DNA of 64,000 bases from JBCBSP01 sp039819095 (GTDB lineage: Bacteria; Pseudomonadota; Alphaproteobacteria; Caulobacterales; Maricaulaceae), in contig JBCBSP010000004.1 in NCBI GenBank assembly GCA_039819095.1, positions 124,001 to 188,000 on the forward strand, read 5' to 3'. The notes beneath the pieces are model-generated. The model did not search any database, had not been told where the DNA came from, and saw only the letters and a program-made list of their open reading frames with translations. Shown piece after piece: positions 54,584-61,908 of this stretch; position 1 is the first letter of the stretch; the number at the start of each line of letters is the position of its first letter. A program made the position numbers and the translations under genes.

Positions 54584-55156
54584 TTATTTGCCTTGCCGAT
54601 AGGGCTTCGCCGCAAGCGGGAGCGCCTCGAACAAACCGCCTTCAAGCCCCAATGAAACGTTTTCAATCTCCAGAAGCCTCAGCTTGGTTTCGACACCGCC
54701 ATGCGCCGAAAAACCTGTGAGTTTGCCGGCGCCGCCCATAACTCGGTGGCAAGGCACAACTACGGGGACCGGGTTTTGCCCCATGGCGCGACCGACGAGC
54801 CGTGAGAGATTTTTATCGCCAAGGTCAGCGGCAATTTCGCCATAGGTCCGAGTTTGACCGATCGGGATTGCACGCGCCAACTCATGAATGCGACGCTCAA
54901 CAGGTGTCAGCTCACTATCGTCGCAGACGATGAAGGATAAATCGGCATTTTCGCCATCAAGCAATGCGGTGATGGCTGCGATTACACGCCGTATGTCTTC
55001 AGGCGGGCGCCCCGGCTGAGCCATCGCGCGTCTCGCGAGACGCGCCTCAGTCGCATCTGGTGTCGCCTCGGGCAAGTTCGTTGCCGTCACACCTGTCGCG
55101 TTCCAGGCGAGGCCGAAAGGGCCGAGGGCTGTCTCAAACAGGCAGTATTGCGCCAC
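54584..55156 (-). CDS. ogt: Methylated-DNA--protein-cysteine methyltransferase
   Basis: Repairs O6-alkylguanine by transferring the alkyl group to its own cysteine. The 190-residue protein has the active site PVVVPCHRVMG, the preceding IPIGQTRTYGEIA and the following LTGFSAHGGVETKLRLLEIE. The length fits the Ogt class without an Ada domain. It lies six bases after the DUF3237 gene and is probably co-transcribed with it from the palindrome region. Confidence 0.94.
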   Translation of the reverse strand: MAQYCLFETALGPFGLAWNATGVTATNLPEATPDATEARLARRAMAQPGRPPEDIRRVIAAITALLDGENADLSFIVCDDSELTPVERRIHELARAIPIGQTRTYGEIAADLGDKNLSRLVGRAMGQNPVPVVVPCHRVMGGAGKLTGFSAHGGVETKLRLLEIENVSLGLEGGLFEALPLAAKPYRQGK

Positions 55157-55162
55157 GCTGTC

Positions 55163-55777
55163 CTATAGAACGGCGAACACGCGATGGATCGGTCCGCCGT
55201 CTCCTGTTCTTGATTTTGATATCGCGACAGTGTTGTTCAGCCAAGCATAGCGAGGGTCGCTGGTCTCGAATTGCGGCGATGTCCGGAAGTAATAGCGCCA
55301 AGCACCGTCTGGATCATCCGGTTTTTCTACATCAAGCGCATAGGCTGCGTGTTCTGGTGGAGCCCAATATCGTCCATGCCAATGCAGGTAGAGTAAGGCG
55401 TTGTCGTCTGTCTCCAGGCAGAATCGAACGTCGAGTACTCCGCTCCCATCTGGACGGATTGTGATCCAGTCAGCACCGGAATTCGGCATGACGCGGCCTC
55501 GTAGTTGCGGTCCTTCGAACATGCCCTCTTTGACAAAGAAGATAGCACGGTCGCCTGAGGGGGTCCGCCCGAGGGTTGTCGCCGGCAAGTGCAGTTTGAC
55601 CCGGGCTTCAAACAGGAACGCCAATTCCGGAGGGCTATTGGCATCCCATCCCTCGGCGTTAATCCTTGGACCGGTATCAGAAGGATTTGGGTCTTGGGCT
55701 TTCGCGGGGCCGGCAAGCGAAGCAGCTCCAATTGCTCCTGTTCCCAACAAGATTTGTCTGCGGTCTGCCTCTTTCAT
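55163..55777 (-). CDS. DUF3237 protein with Tat-type signal
   Basis: A 204-residue protein with a twin-arginine-like signal (DRRQILLGTGAIGAASLAG, cut near AKAQ) followed by a DUF3237 domain (ELAFLFEARVKLHLPA, GRVMPNSGADWITIRPDG, WRYYFRTSPQFETSDPRYAW). The reaction of DUF3237 proteins is not established. It is the first gene of a two-gene unit with ogt and diverges from the MarR gene across 137 bases that contain two palindromes. Confidence 0.82.
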   Translation of the reverse strand: MKEADRRQILLGTGAIGAASLAGPAKAQDPNPSDTGPRINAEGWDANSPPELAFLFEARVKLHLPATTLGRTPSGDRAIFFVKEGMFEGPQLRGRVMPNSGADWITIRPDGSGVLDVRFCLETDDNALLYLHWHGRYWAPPEHAAYALDVEKPDDPDGAWRYYFRTSPQFETSDPRYAWLNNTVAISKSRTGDGGPIHRVFAVL

Positions 55778-55835
55778 GACGATGCCTCGCTTTGCGTCCG
55801 GTCTTCGCAGGCTTGACCACCCGCCGCCAGACCAT

Positions 55836-55864
55836 ATTTATATGCATGCAGCATGCATATAAAT
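55836..55864. promoter_or_regulatory. Perfect 29-bp palindrome between DUF3237 and marR genes
   Basis: ATTTATATGCATGC at 55836-55849 is mirrored exactly by GCATGCATATAAAT at 55851-55864 around a single A. It lies 59 bases before the DUF3237 start and 51 bases before the marR start. Size and symmetry are typical of an operator for a dimeric winged-helix repressor, presumably the adjacent MarR protein. Confidence 0.75.
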
Positions 55865-55889
55865 CAATTGGCTTGAGAATTGTCAATTT

Positions 55890-55904
55890 TGTGCGCTGCG
55901 CATA
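55890..55904. promoter_or_regulatory. Second, imperfect palindrome just upstream of marR
   Basis: TGTGCGC at 55890-55896 and GCGCATA at 55898-55904 face each other around one T, with one mismatch. The GCGCATA half-site matches that of the element at 53966-53986. It is 11 bases from the marR ATG, which suits autorepression. Confidence 0.5.
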
Positions 55905-55914
55905 CATGTGGAAT

Positions 55915-56409
55915 ATGGACCGTACGACCAATTTACTTGGCGCCGTTGCGCTGGCGCTAAGCGACCAACTCAAATCGGACATGGCTGATGCTTTCGACCG
56001 AAGTGGCGAGACTGCTGCGGCCGTCGTGGTTTTGGGATATGCGCCGGGTCTATCGGTAGAAACTCTTCGACAGGTGATTAGTCGGTCCCACCCGGGCACA
56101 GTGAGATTGATTGATCGCCTTGCTGAAGATGGCCTCGTTGAACGACGCAAAGCTGAGGACAGACGCGCAGTCGCGTTGTATCTCACCGAACCGGGAGAGC
56201 AGCTCAGACGCCAGCTCATGAAGAGCCGCCTCCTTATGCTCGAAAAGTCTCTTTCCGGTTTGACCGAAGACGAGCGAAGAGTTTTGGGCGAGTTGCTTTC
56301 AAGAGTCCTTTCCAACCTGCCCAAGACAGAAATGGACAAGCATCGCATTTGCCGATTGTGTTCGACGCCAACCTGCAAAGATTGCCCGATACCCGGTCAC
56401 GCCATCTGA
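55915..56409 (+). CDS. MarR-family transcriptional regulator with C-terminal Cys cluster
   Basis: A 164-residue winged-helix protein: the DNA-reading helix region is SRSHPGTVRLIDRLAEDGLVERRKAEDRRAVALYLT (about residues 56-90, quoted by position), followed by a dimer helix. Unusually, it ends in CRLCSTPTCKDCP, four cysteines that could bind metal or sense oxidants or alkylating agents. The ATG at 55915 is used; 55906 would add three residues. Neither has a strong ribosome-binding site. It probably controls itself and the neighbouring DUF3237-ogt and GNAT genes. Confidence 0.88.
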   Translation: MDRTTNLLGAVALALSDQLKSDMADAFDRSGETAAAVVVLGYAPGLSVETLRQVISRSHPGTVRLIDRLAEDGLVERRKAEDRRAVALYLTEPGEQLRRQLMKSRLLMLEKSLSGLTEDERRVLGELLSRVLSNLPKTEMDKHRICRLCSTPTCKDCPIPGHAI

Positions 56410-56452
56410 CTTGCGATGGTAAGGCTAGCTTAAATCAAGCGATTATGGAAAA

Positions 56453-56527
56453 TGGTGCCGCTAGAGTGAATTGAACACTCGACCTCTCCCTTACCAAGGG
56501 AACGCTCTACCCCTGAGCTATAGCGGC
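56453..56527 (-). tRNA. tRNA-Thr (GGU)
   Basis: The minus strand folds into a cloverleaf. Acceptor GCCGCTA pairs with TAGCGGC, the D-arm reads AGCTCAGGGGTAGAGC, the anticodon loop TTGGTAA gives GGU (threonine), and the T-arm contains GTTCAATTC. The 3' CCA is encoded (tgg at 56453-56455 on the plus strand). It lies just beyond the less GC-rich module. Confidence 0.95.
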
Positions 56528-56653
56528 GCGCCGGTAACGGAGCGCGGCGAGCCGCGCGACCCATCCGGTCGGAGCGGGGCGTATACCCCAACATTCTCCA
56601 TGCGCCAAGGCCGGGCTTGACGTTGGATGCAGGCCGCGCGATTTCCTGACGCC

Positions 56654-56782
56654 ATGGCTTCAAAGGATCGCAAACCGGCGGACTCCAGGGACCGCGAGGA
56701 CCGGCTCGCCGAGGCCTTGCGCGCCAATCTGAAACGGCGCAAGGCTGCAAAAAAGGCCAAGCCCGCCGACAAAGCGCCGTGA
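56654..56782 (+). CDS. Small Lys/Arg-rich hypothetical protein
   Basis: A 42-residue protein, MASKDRKPADSRDREDRLAE followed by ALRANLKRRKAAKKAKPADKAP, highly charged and probably helical, with no membrane segment. It lies 85 bases upstream of murA on the same strand, and I recall similar short basic proteins before murA in related genomes. Third codon positions are GC-biased. It may contact nucleic acid; the function is unknown. Confidence 0.6.
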   Translation: MASKDRKPADSRDREDRLAEALRANLKRRKAAKKAKPADKAP

Positions 56783-56867
56783 AGGCGCCGCATCGGGGCG
56801 ATTTCATGCAGCGATGACAAGGTTCACGAGGCCGCTGCGGTTTCAGGCGGCGATTCGGCGAGGTGAC

Positions 56868-58151
56868 ATGGACAGTATCCTGATTGAAGGCGGTCGGCCC
56901 CTGCAGGGCGAGATCAAGATCAATGGCGCGAAAAACTCCGCGCTGAAGCTGATGGCGGCTTGTCTGGTGACGGCTGAGCCGCTTGAGCTTCTGAATATGC
57001 CGCGCCTGGCCGATACGCGCTTTATGGCGCATCTGCTCGCCCATCTCGGGGTTCGCGCCGAAGAAGGCCCCGGCGCGCGCATGTTGCTGCATGCAAAGAC
57101 GATTTCCGACACGGTCGCCCCCTATGATCTGGTGCGCAAGATGCGCGCGACCTTCAATGTGCTCGGCCCGCTTCTGGCGCGTGAGGGAGCGGCGAAAGTC
57201 TCGCTTCCCGGCGGCTGTGCGATCGGCGCAAGACCGGTTGATCTGCACCTGATGGCGATGGAGGCGCTCGGCGCGGAGATCGAGCTGTCCGAAGGCTATG
57301 TGCTCGCCAAGGCGCCGTCCGGCGGACTGCGCGGCGGGCGGATCGTGTTTCCGAAAGTCTCTGTCGGCGCGACCGAGCACGCCATGCTGGCGGCGGTTCT
57401 GGCGCGTGGCGAAACCGTGCTGGAAAACTGCGCGTGCGAACCCGAGCTCGCCGATCTCGCCGGCTGCCTGAACGCGATGGGTGCGACGGTGGAAGGCGCT
57501 GGCGGGCCGACTGTACGCATCCAGGGCGTGGAGACCCTGTCCGGGGCGAGCTGGAACGTTCTGCCGGATCGGATTGAGGCGGGCACCTACGCCATGGCGG
57601 CGGCGGCGGCGGGCGGCTCGGTCACGCTTCGCGATGTGCGCCCTAAGCATAACGAGGCGCTGTGGAGCGCGATGCGCAAGGCCGGCGTCACGGTGGAAAC
57701 CGGATCTGATGCGGTCACCATCACCCGCGACCCTGAGGCGCGTCTGTCGGCTGTGAATATCGAGACCGCGCCCTATCCGGGCTTTCCCACCGATCTGCAG
57801 GCGCAGTTCATGGCGCTGATGACGCTGGCCGACGGGGCCTCCCAGATCAGCGAGACCATTTTCGAAAACCGCTTCATGCACGCCCCGGAGCTTGCGCGGC
57901 TGGGCGCGGATATCCATGTGGACGGACCGCACGCGGTTGTGCGCGGTCCGGCGCGGCTGAAGGGCGCTCCGGTCATGGCGACCGATCTGCGCGCGTCGGT
58001 GAGCCTCGTGATTGCGGGGCTGGCCGGTGAGGGCGTGACGGCAGTGAACCGGGTCTACCACCTTGATCGCGGCTTCGAACGCCTTGAAGACAAGCTTGCG
58101 GCGTGCGGCGCGGAAATACGCCGCATCACTGAAGCCGCCGCAGCGCAGTAA
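56868..58151 (+). CDS. murA: UDP-N-acetylglucosamine 1-carboxyvinyltransferase
   Basis: First committed step of peptidoglycan synthesis: transfers enolpyruvate from PEP to UDP-GlcNAc. The 427-residue protein starts MDSILIEGGRPLQGEIKING and has NSALKLMAACL, KMRATFNVLGPLLAR and PGGCAIGARPVDLH, in which the active-site Cys of the PEP loop is visible. GAGGTGAC precedes the ATG at 56868; the upstream ATG at 56814 adds a non-family extension. Confidence 0.96.
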   Translation: MDSILIEGGRPLQGEIKINGAKNSALKLMAACLVTAEPLELLNMPRLADTRFMAHLLAHLGVRAEEGPGARMLLHAKTISDTVAPYDLVRKMRATFNVLGPLLAREGAAKVSLPGGCAIGARPVDLHLMAMEALGAEIELSEGYVLAKAPSGGLRGGRIVFPKVSVGATEHAMLAAVLARGETVLENCACEPELADLAGCLNAMGATVEGAGGPTVRIQGVETLSGASWNVLPDRIEAGTYAMAAAAAGGSVTLRDVRPKHNEALWSAMRKAGVTVETGSDAVTITRDPEARLSAVNIETAPYPGFPTDLQAQFMALMTLADGASQISETIFENRFMHAPELARLGADIHVDGPHAVVRGPARLKGAPVMATDLRASVSLVIAGLAGEGVTAVNRVYHLDRGFERLEDKLAACGAEIRRITEAAAAQ

Positions 58152-58182
58152 ACAGGGGCTCGGCCCCGCAACAGGACGTTCG

Positions 58183-58641
58183 ATGACCGCCACTCCGCTC
58201 AAGCTCGCCGCGCAGACGCCTGACGATTTGCAGGTCATCAGCGCGGCCCTGCAGGACGCGGTGGGCAAGCTCGGCGATTTCCTGTTCGAGCCGCGCGCCC
58301 GGCGCTTCACCCTTGTGCTCAATCGCTATCGCTGGGAGGCGGGTCGTTCGCGCGGGCATCGCATACGCGCCGCCCTGCAGATCGATGCCGTGCTGTCGGC
58401 TCAGTCGCGGCGTTTGAAGCAGAATGCGCCCGATGCGGTGGTGTCTCTGCTGACGATCCAGTTCGAGGCCGACGCCGAGCCGCCGGGCGGGGAGCTGGTC
58501 TTCACCTTTTCAGGCGGGGGCGAGTTGCGTCTCGCTGTGGAATGCCTGGAGCTGGCGCTGGTGGACATCTCAGAGCCCTGGCGCGCGGCGGCCCGCCCCA
58601 GCCATGACGGGCCTGAGGGTGATCAGGCGCAGACCTCATGA
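58183..58641 (+). CDS. DUF2948 family protein
   Basis: A 152-residue soluble protein with PLKLAAQTPDDLQVISAALQ, the central RFTLVLNRYRWE and LRLAVECLELALVDISEPW. The family is restricted to alphaproteobacteria and has no known role. It follows murA by 31 bases and overlaps UPF0262 by four bases. The ATG at 58183 is inside no other gene and matches the family N-terminus. Confidence 0.88.
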   Translation: MTATPLKLAAQTPDDLQVISAALQDAVGKLGDFLFEPRARRFTLVLNRYRWEAGRSRGHRIRAALQIDAVLSAQSRRLKQNAPDAVVSLLTIQFEADAEPPGGELVFTFSGGGELRLAVECLELALVDISEPWRAAARPSHDGPEGDQAQTS

Positions 58642-59111
58642 GCGAGCACAAGCTGGCGCATGTCGAGCTGGACGCAGCCTCCATCGGCAAAGGCGAAGAA
58701 AATGTCGAGCATGAGCGCCGGGTCGCGATCGCGGACCTGCTCGACAGCAATGTCTTTCGCCCTGAAGGCGCTGAGGCTGGCCCCTACGCGCTGCGCCTGG
58801 CGATCGAGGAGCAGCGGCTGGTCTTCGATGTGAAGACCGAAGCGGGCGCGCCCGTGCGCCTGTTCGTGTTCTCTCTCGGTCCGCTGCGCCGGATCATGAA
58901 GGATTATTTCCTCATCTGCGAAAGCTATTATGAGGCGGTGCGCGATGCGCCGCTCACCCAGATCGAGGCGATCGATATGGGCCGGCGCGGCGTCCATAAT
59001 GAGGGCTCGACGCTTCTGCGTGAGCGGCTTGAGGGCAAGATCGAGGTCGATTTCGACACCGCCCGGCGCCTCTTCACCCTGATCTGCGCTCTGCATCGCA
59101 GGGGCGCGTGA
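58638..59111 (+). CDS. UPF0262 family protein
   Basis: A 157-residue protein with VEHERRVAIADLLDSNVF, RLFVFSLGPLRRIMKDYFLICESYYEA (only part quoted by family position) and the C-terminal VDFDTARRLFTLICALHRRG. It is a conserved alphaproteobacterial family of unknown function. It overlaps both neighbours by four bases, which indicates a tightly coupled operon. Confidence 0.9.
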   Translation: MSEHKLAHVELDAASIGKGEENVEHERRVAIADLLDSNVFRPEGAEAGPYALRLAIEEQRLVFDVKTEAGAPVRLFVFSLGPLRRIMKDYFLICESYYEAVRDAPLTQIEAIDMGRRGVHNEGSTLLRERLEGKIEVDFDTARRLFTLICALHRRGA

Positions 59112-59548
59112 GCGTGGCCGGTCCGCCTTCAGTGATCTTCGTTTGCGGTCGCAACGCCGTGCGTTCGCCCATGGCCGAAGCCTTGTGGCGCGCTGCGTTC
59201 GGGGCTGACGCGCCGGCGATCTCGTGCGGTGTTGAACCGGCGAGCTTCCCGGACGGCTTCATGGTGTCGGTCATGGGCGAGCTGGGCCATGAGCTTAGCG
59301 ATTACGAACCTCAGGACATAAGCGCTGCACAAGAAGACGGCGCTGAGCTTATCGTCAGCCTGGCGGGCGAAGCCGATGCCGCCGCCAGGGCTCTGGCGGG
59401 CGATCTGGGGGCGGCCTTCGCCGCCTGGCCGGAGCGCGATCCGACACGAACCCGGGGCGGGCGTGAAGAGAAGCTGGACTCCTATCGCGCCGTGCGTGAC
59501 GCCATTGCGGCGCGAATCTCGCAGTACCGCAAAACCGGTTCGTATTGA
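59108..59548 (+). CDS. Low-molecular-weight phosphatase family protein
   Basis: A 146-residue protein with the P-loop CGRNAVRSPMAEALWRAAFG (CX5R) near the N-terminus, as in low-molecular-weight tyrosine phosphatases and arsenate reductases. The late DP motif reads ERDPTRTRGGREEKLDSYR. It lies in the conserved UPF0262-phosphatase-infA-maf order. The start is GTG, overlapping the preceding stop. Confidence 0.88.
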   Translation: MSVAGPPSVIFVCGRNAVRSPMAEALWRAAFGADAPAISCGVEPASFPDGFMVSVMGELGHELSDYEPQDISAAQEDGAELIVSLAGEADAAARALAGDLGAAFAAWPERDPTRTRGGREEKLDSYRAVRDAIAARISQYRKTGSY

Positions 59549-59708
59549 GCCTGAGCTGACAGTAAGTTCCCCGCCGCGCACGCAGCGCTCGACGCGAAGG
59601 GGCGGAGCGCTCTATATACGCGCTCCAATTCGATACGCGGGCTCGCTTGACCCGGCGATGGATCGCCGTTTCCACGCGCCTGCGCAGGATTTGATCAAGA
59701 GGAGCCGC

Positions 59709-59927
59709 ATGGCGAAGGAAGAACTTCTCGAATTTCCGGGCGAGGTCACCGAACTTCTGCCGAACGCGACCTTTCGCGTGAAACTGGAGAATGAACACGA
59801 GATCATTGCTCATACCGCAGGCAAGATGCGCAAGAACCGCATCCGCGTGCTTGCCGGTGACAAGGTGCTCGTGGAGATGACGCCTTATGACCTGACAAAG
59901 GGTCGCATCACTTACCGCTTCAAGTGA
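59709..59927 (+). CDS. infA: Translation initiation factor IF-1
   Basis: A 72-residue OB-fold initiation factor, MAKEELLEFPGEVTELLPNA..., with HTAGKMRKNRIRVLAGDKV and MTPYDLTKGRITYRFK. GAGGAGCC precedes the ATG. Longer in-frame starts upstream are not part of this highly conserved protein. It lies between the phosphatase and maf genes. Confidence 0.98.
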   Translation: MAKEELLEFPGEVTELLPNATFRVKLENEHEIIAHTAGKMRKNRIRVLAGDKVLVEMTPYDLTKGRITYRFK

Positions 59928-59952
59928 GTGCAAGAGGCGGCGAGGCCGTGCG

Positions 59953-60579
59953 ATGAGCCGCGATCCGTCCGTCGCTGAGACCGTTCCGGTGCGCGCGCCG
60001 CTCGTTCTGGCGAGCGCTTCGCCGCGCCGGCGTGAGCTCTTGGCCGCAATCGGGTTCAGCCCCGACACGATCGCGCCGACCGATATCGACGAAACGTCGA
60101 AGCTTAAGGAAACGCCGCGCGCGCTGGCGCTTCGCTTGGCGTGTGAGAAGCTTGCCGCGGCCGATCACCCCGGCGCCTACGTGCTGGCGAGCGATACGGT
60201 GGTCGGCGTCGGCAGGCGCATCCTTCCCAAAACAGAAGCCCGCGATGAAGCCGAAGCCTGCCTGCGGCTGATGTCGGGTCGCAATCACCGGGTTTTCACC
60301 GGGATCGCGGTGCGCAGCCCGGACGGTCGTGAAGCCTCGCGCGTCGTCGAGACGCGGATCGCCTTCAAACGACTGAGCGAGGCGGAGTTGAGCGAGTATC
60401 TCGATAGCGGTGAGTGGAAGGGCAAGGCCGGCGGCTATGGCGTTCAGGGTCGGGCGGGTGCGTTCGTGTCTCACATGATCGGATCCTACTCCGCCGTGGT
60501 CGGCCTGCCGGTCTATGAGACCCGGCTTCTGCTGACCGGCCTCGGCTATCAGCCAACCGTTGCGAAGCCCGTCTCATGA
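59953..60579 (+). CDS. maf: Maf family nucleoside-triphosphate pyrophosphatase
   Basis: A house-cleaning enzyme hydrolysing non-canonical or modified nucleotides. The 208-residue protein has LASASPRRRELLAAIGF, VLASDTVVGVGRRILPKT and GYGVQGRAGAFVSHMIGSYS. It overlaps the RNase gene start by four bases (ATGA). Confidence 0.94.
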   Translation: MSRDPSVAETVPVRAPLVLASASPRRRELLAAIGFSPDTIAPTDIDETSKLKETPRALALRLACEKLAAADHPGAYVLASDTVVGVGRRILPKTEARDEAEACLRLMSGRNHRVFTGIAVRSPDGREASRVVETRIAFKRLSEAELSEYLDSGEWKGKAGGYGVQGRAGAFVSHMIGSYSAVVGLPVYETRLLLTGLGYQPTVAKPVS

Positions 60580-61637
60580 GGGTCGTCGCAACCCGCCAGG
60601 TTGGTGAGACCCGCGCCGCGGTCCTGGACGGTGATCGCGCCATTGAGTTGCATGTCGAGCGCTGGAGCGAGCGCGGCGCGCGTGCTCAGCGCAAGGAAGT
60701 CTACCGGGCCCGGGTCAAGCGCATCGAGCCGGGCCTGAATGGGGCGTTCTGCGACCTGGGACGAGGACCGGAAGGCTTTCTGCCCTTCGGCAAGGCGCGC
60801 CCGGAAGGCCTGCATGAAGGCGGCGCCATTGGCGTTCAGGTCTCCCGCGAAGCGTTTCAGGAAAAAGGCCCGACGCTGAGCCTGTTTGAAGTAGAGCCTG
60901 GCCCGGCGCCGGAGATCATTCACGCGGCCCCGCCGCTTGAAGAGCGTCTGTCCATGGCGTTCGACGCTCCGGTGCGCAGCGAGAAGGAGGCGGGCGTCAG
61001 CCTGGACGCGCTGTTCGAGGCTGCGCTCTCGGCGGTCGCGCCGATTCCCGGTGGTGGGCGGTTGATCATTGAGCCGACTGCCGCGCTGACCGCGATCGAT
61101 GTCGACGCCGCCGGACGCAAATCCACCTCCATCGGCGCGAAATTCGCGCTGGATCTCAACCGGTCAGCGGCCAAGGAGGCCGCGCGCCAGATTCGTCTGC
61201 GCGGCATTGGCGGGGTTGTGGCGATTGACTTTGTGGCGCTGAAAAAGCGCGCCGATCAGAAAACGCTGGAACAGACGCTCGCGGCGGCCTTCGCGCGTGA
61301 TCCGGCCAAGGTGGATATCGCCCCGGCTTCACGCTTTGCCATTGTCGAACTGGCGCGCCAGCGCGTCACGCGCTCGCTGCGCGAACAGCTGCTGGATCGG
61401 TCCGGATGCATGACCGATGAGACCGCTGCGCTGCAGGCGCTCCGGCGTCTGGAAGCGGAGGGCCGCGCTCAAGGCGGGGCGCAGCTGATCCTGGCGTGCG
61501 GAGCCGGAGCGGCGAGCTGGCTGGAGGCCGACCCGATCGGTTGGCGCAAGGCCATGACCCAGCGTCTGGGCGCGCGCTTCACCCTGCGCCTTGATCCAAG
61601 CCTCGACGTCCATGCCTGCCAGGTGGAAACCCCATGA
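60576..61637 (+). CDS. Short ribonuclease E/G family protein
   Basis: A 353-residue RNase E/G homologue: the S1 domain (YRARVKRIEPGLNGAFCDLG), then the catalytic core with the metal aspartates in ALTAIDVDAAGRKS and GGVVAIDFVALKKRADQK. It is clearly shorter than RNase G (about 490) or RNase E, lacking the Zn-link and the degradosome tail. Alphaproteobacteria typically carry this short form next to maf and yacG, besides a full RNase E elsewhere. Confidence 0.9.
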   Translation: MRVVATRQVGETRAAVLDGDRAIELHVERWSERGARAQRKEVYRARVKRIEPGLNGAFCDLGRGPEGFLPFGKARPEGLHEGGAIGVQVSREAFQEKGPTLSLFEVEPGPAPEIIHAAPPLEERLSMAFDAPVRSEKEAGVSLDALFEAALSAVAPIPGGGRLIIEPTAALTAIDVDAAGRKSTSIGAKFALDLNRSAAKEAARQIRLRGIGGVVAIDFVALKKRADQKTLEQTLAAAFARDPAKVDIAPASRFAIVELARQRVTRSLREQLLDRSGCMTDETAALQALRRLEAEGRAQGGAQLILACGAGAASWLEADPIGWRKAMTQRLGARFTLRLDPSLDVHACQVETP

Positions 61638-61822
61638 CTGAAGCCGTCAAGGGTGCGCCATGCCCGATCTGCAATAAGCCGGCGGAAAAAGCTTTTCGCC
61701 CCTTCTGCTCGAAGCGTTGTGCGGATGTCGACCTGTCGCGCTGGTTCAGCGGCTCCTACGCCATTCCCGGCGAACCGGTCCAAACCGATGGGGACGATGA
61801 TGATATCCCCTATAAAGCGTAA
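61634..61822 (+). CDS. yacG: DNA gyrase inhibitor / zinc-binding protein YacG
   Basis: A 62-residue zinc-ribbon protein with CPICNKPAEKAFRPFCSKRC, giving four cysteine ligands, and the following ADVDLSRWFSGSYAIPGEP that is conserved in YacG. In E. coli it binds GyrB and inhibits gyrase. It overlaps the RNase gene by four bases and ends the infA-maf-RNase-yacG run. Confidence 0.94.
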   Translation: MTEAVKGAPCPICNKPAEKAFRPFCSKRCADVDLSRWFSGSYAIPGEPVQTDGDDDDIPYKA

Positions 61823-61834
61823 TGTTTTTCTACC

Positions 61835-61849
61835 TTAACGATTGATTCA
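61835..61849 (+). promoter_or_regulatory. CtrA-like site upstream of the chemoreceptor gene
   Basis: TTAA at 61835-61838 and TTCA at 61846-61849 are seven bases apart, one mismatch from the CtrA consensus. It lies 60 bases before the chemoreceptor start. CtrA regulates chemotaxis genes in related bacteria. Confidence 0.4.
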
Positions 61850-61908
61850 CCGCGTCGAGCGATTTTGAACCCGTTCAGCAAACGAGATCAGTCGGTACGG
61901 AACGGGTC

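Noticed and set aside
56430..58322. A 630-codon frame antisense to murA
   Set aside because: It also runs through the tRNA-Thr gene and has shadow-type composition.
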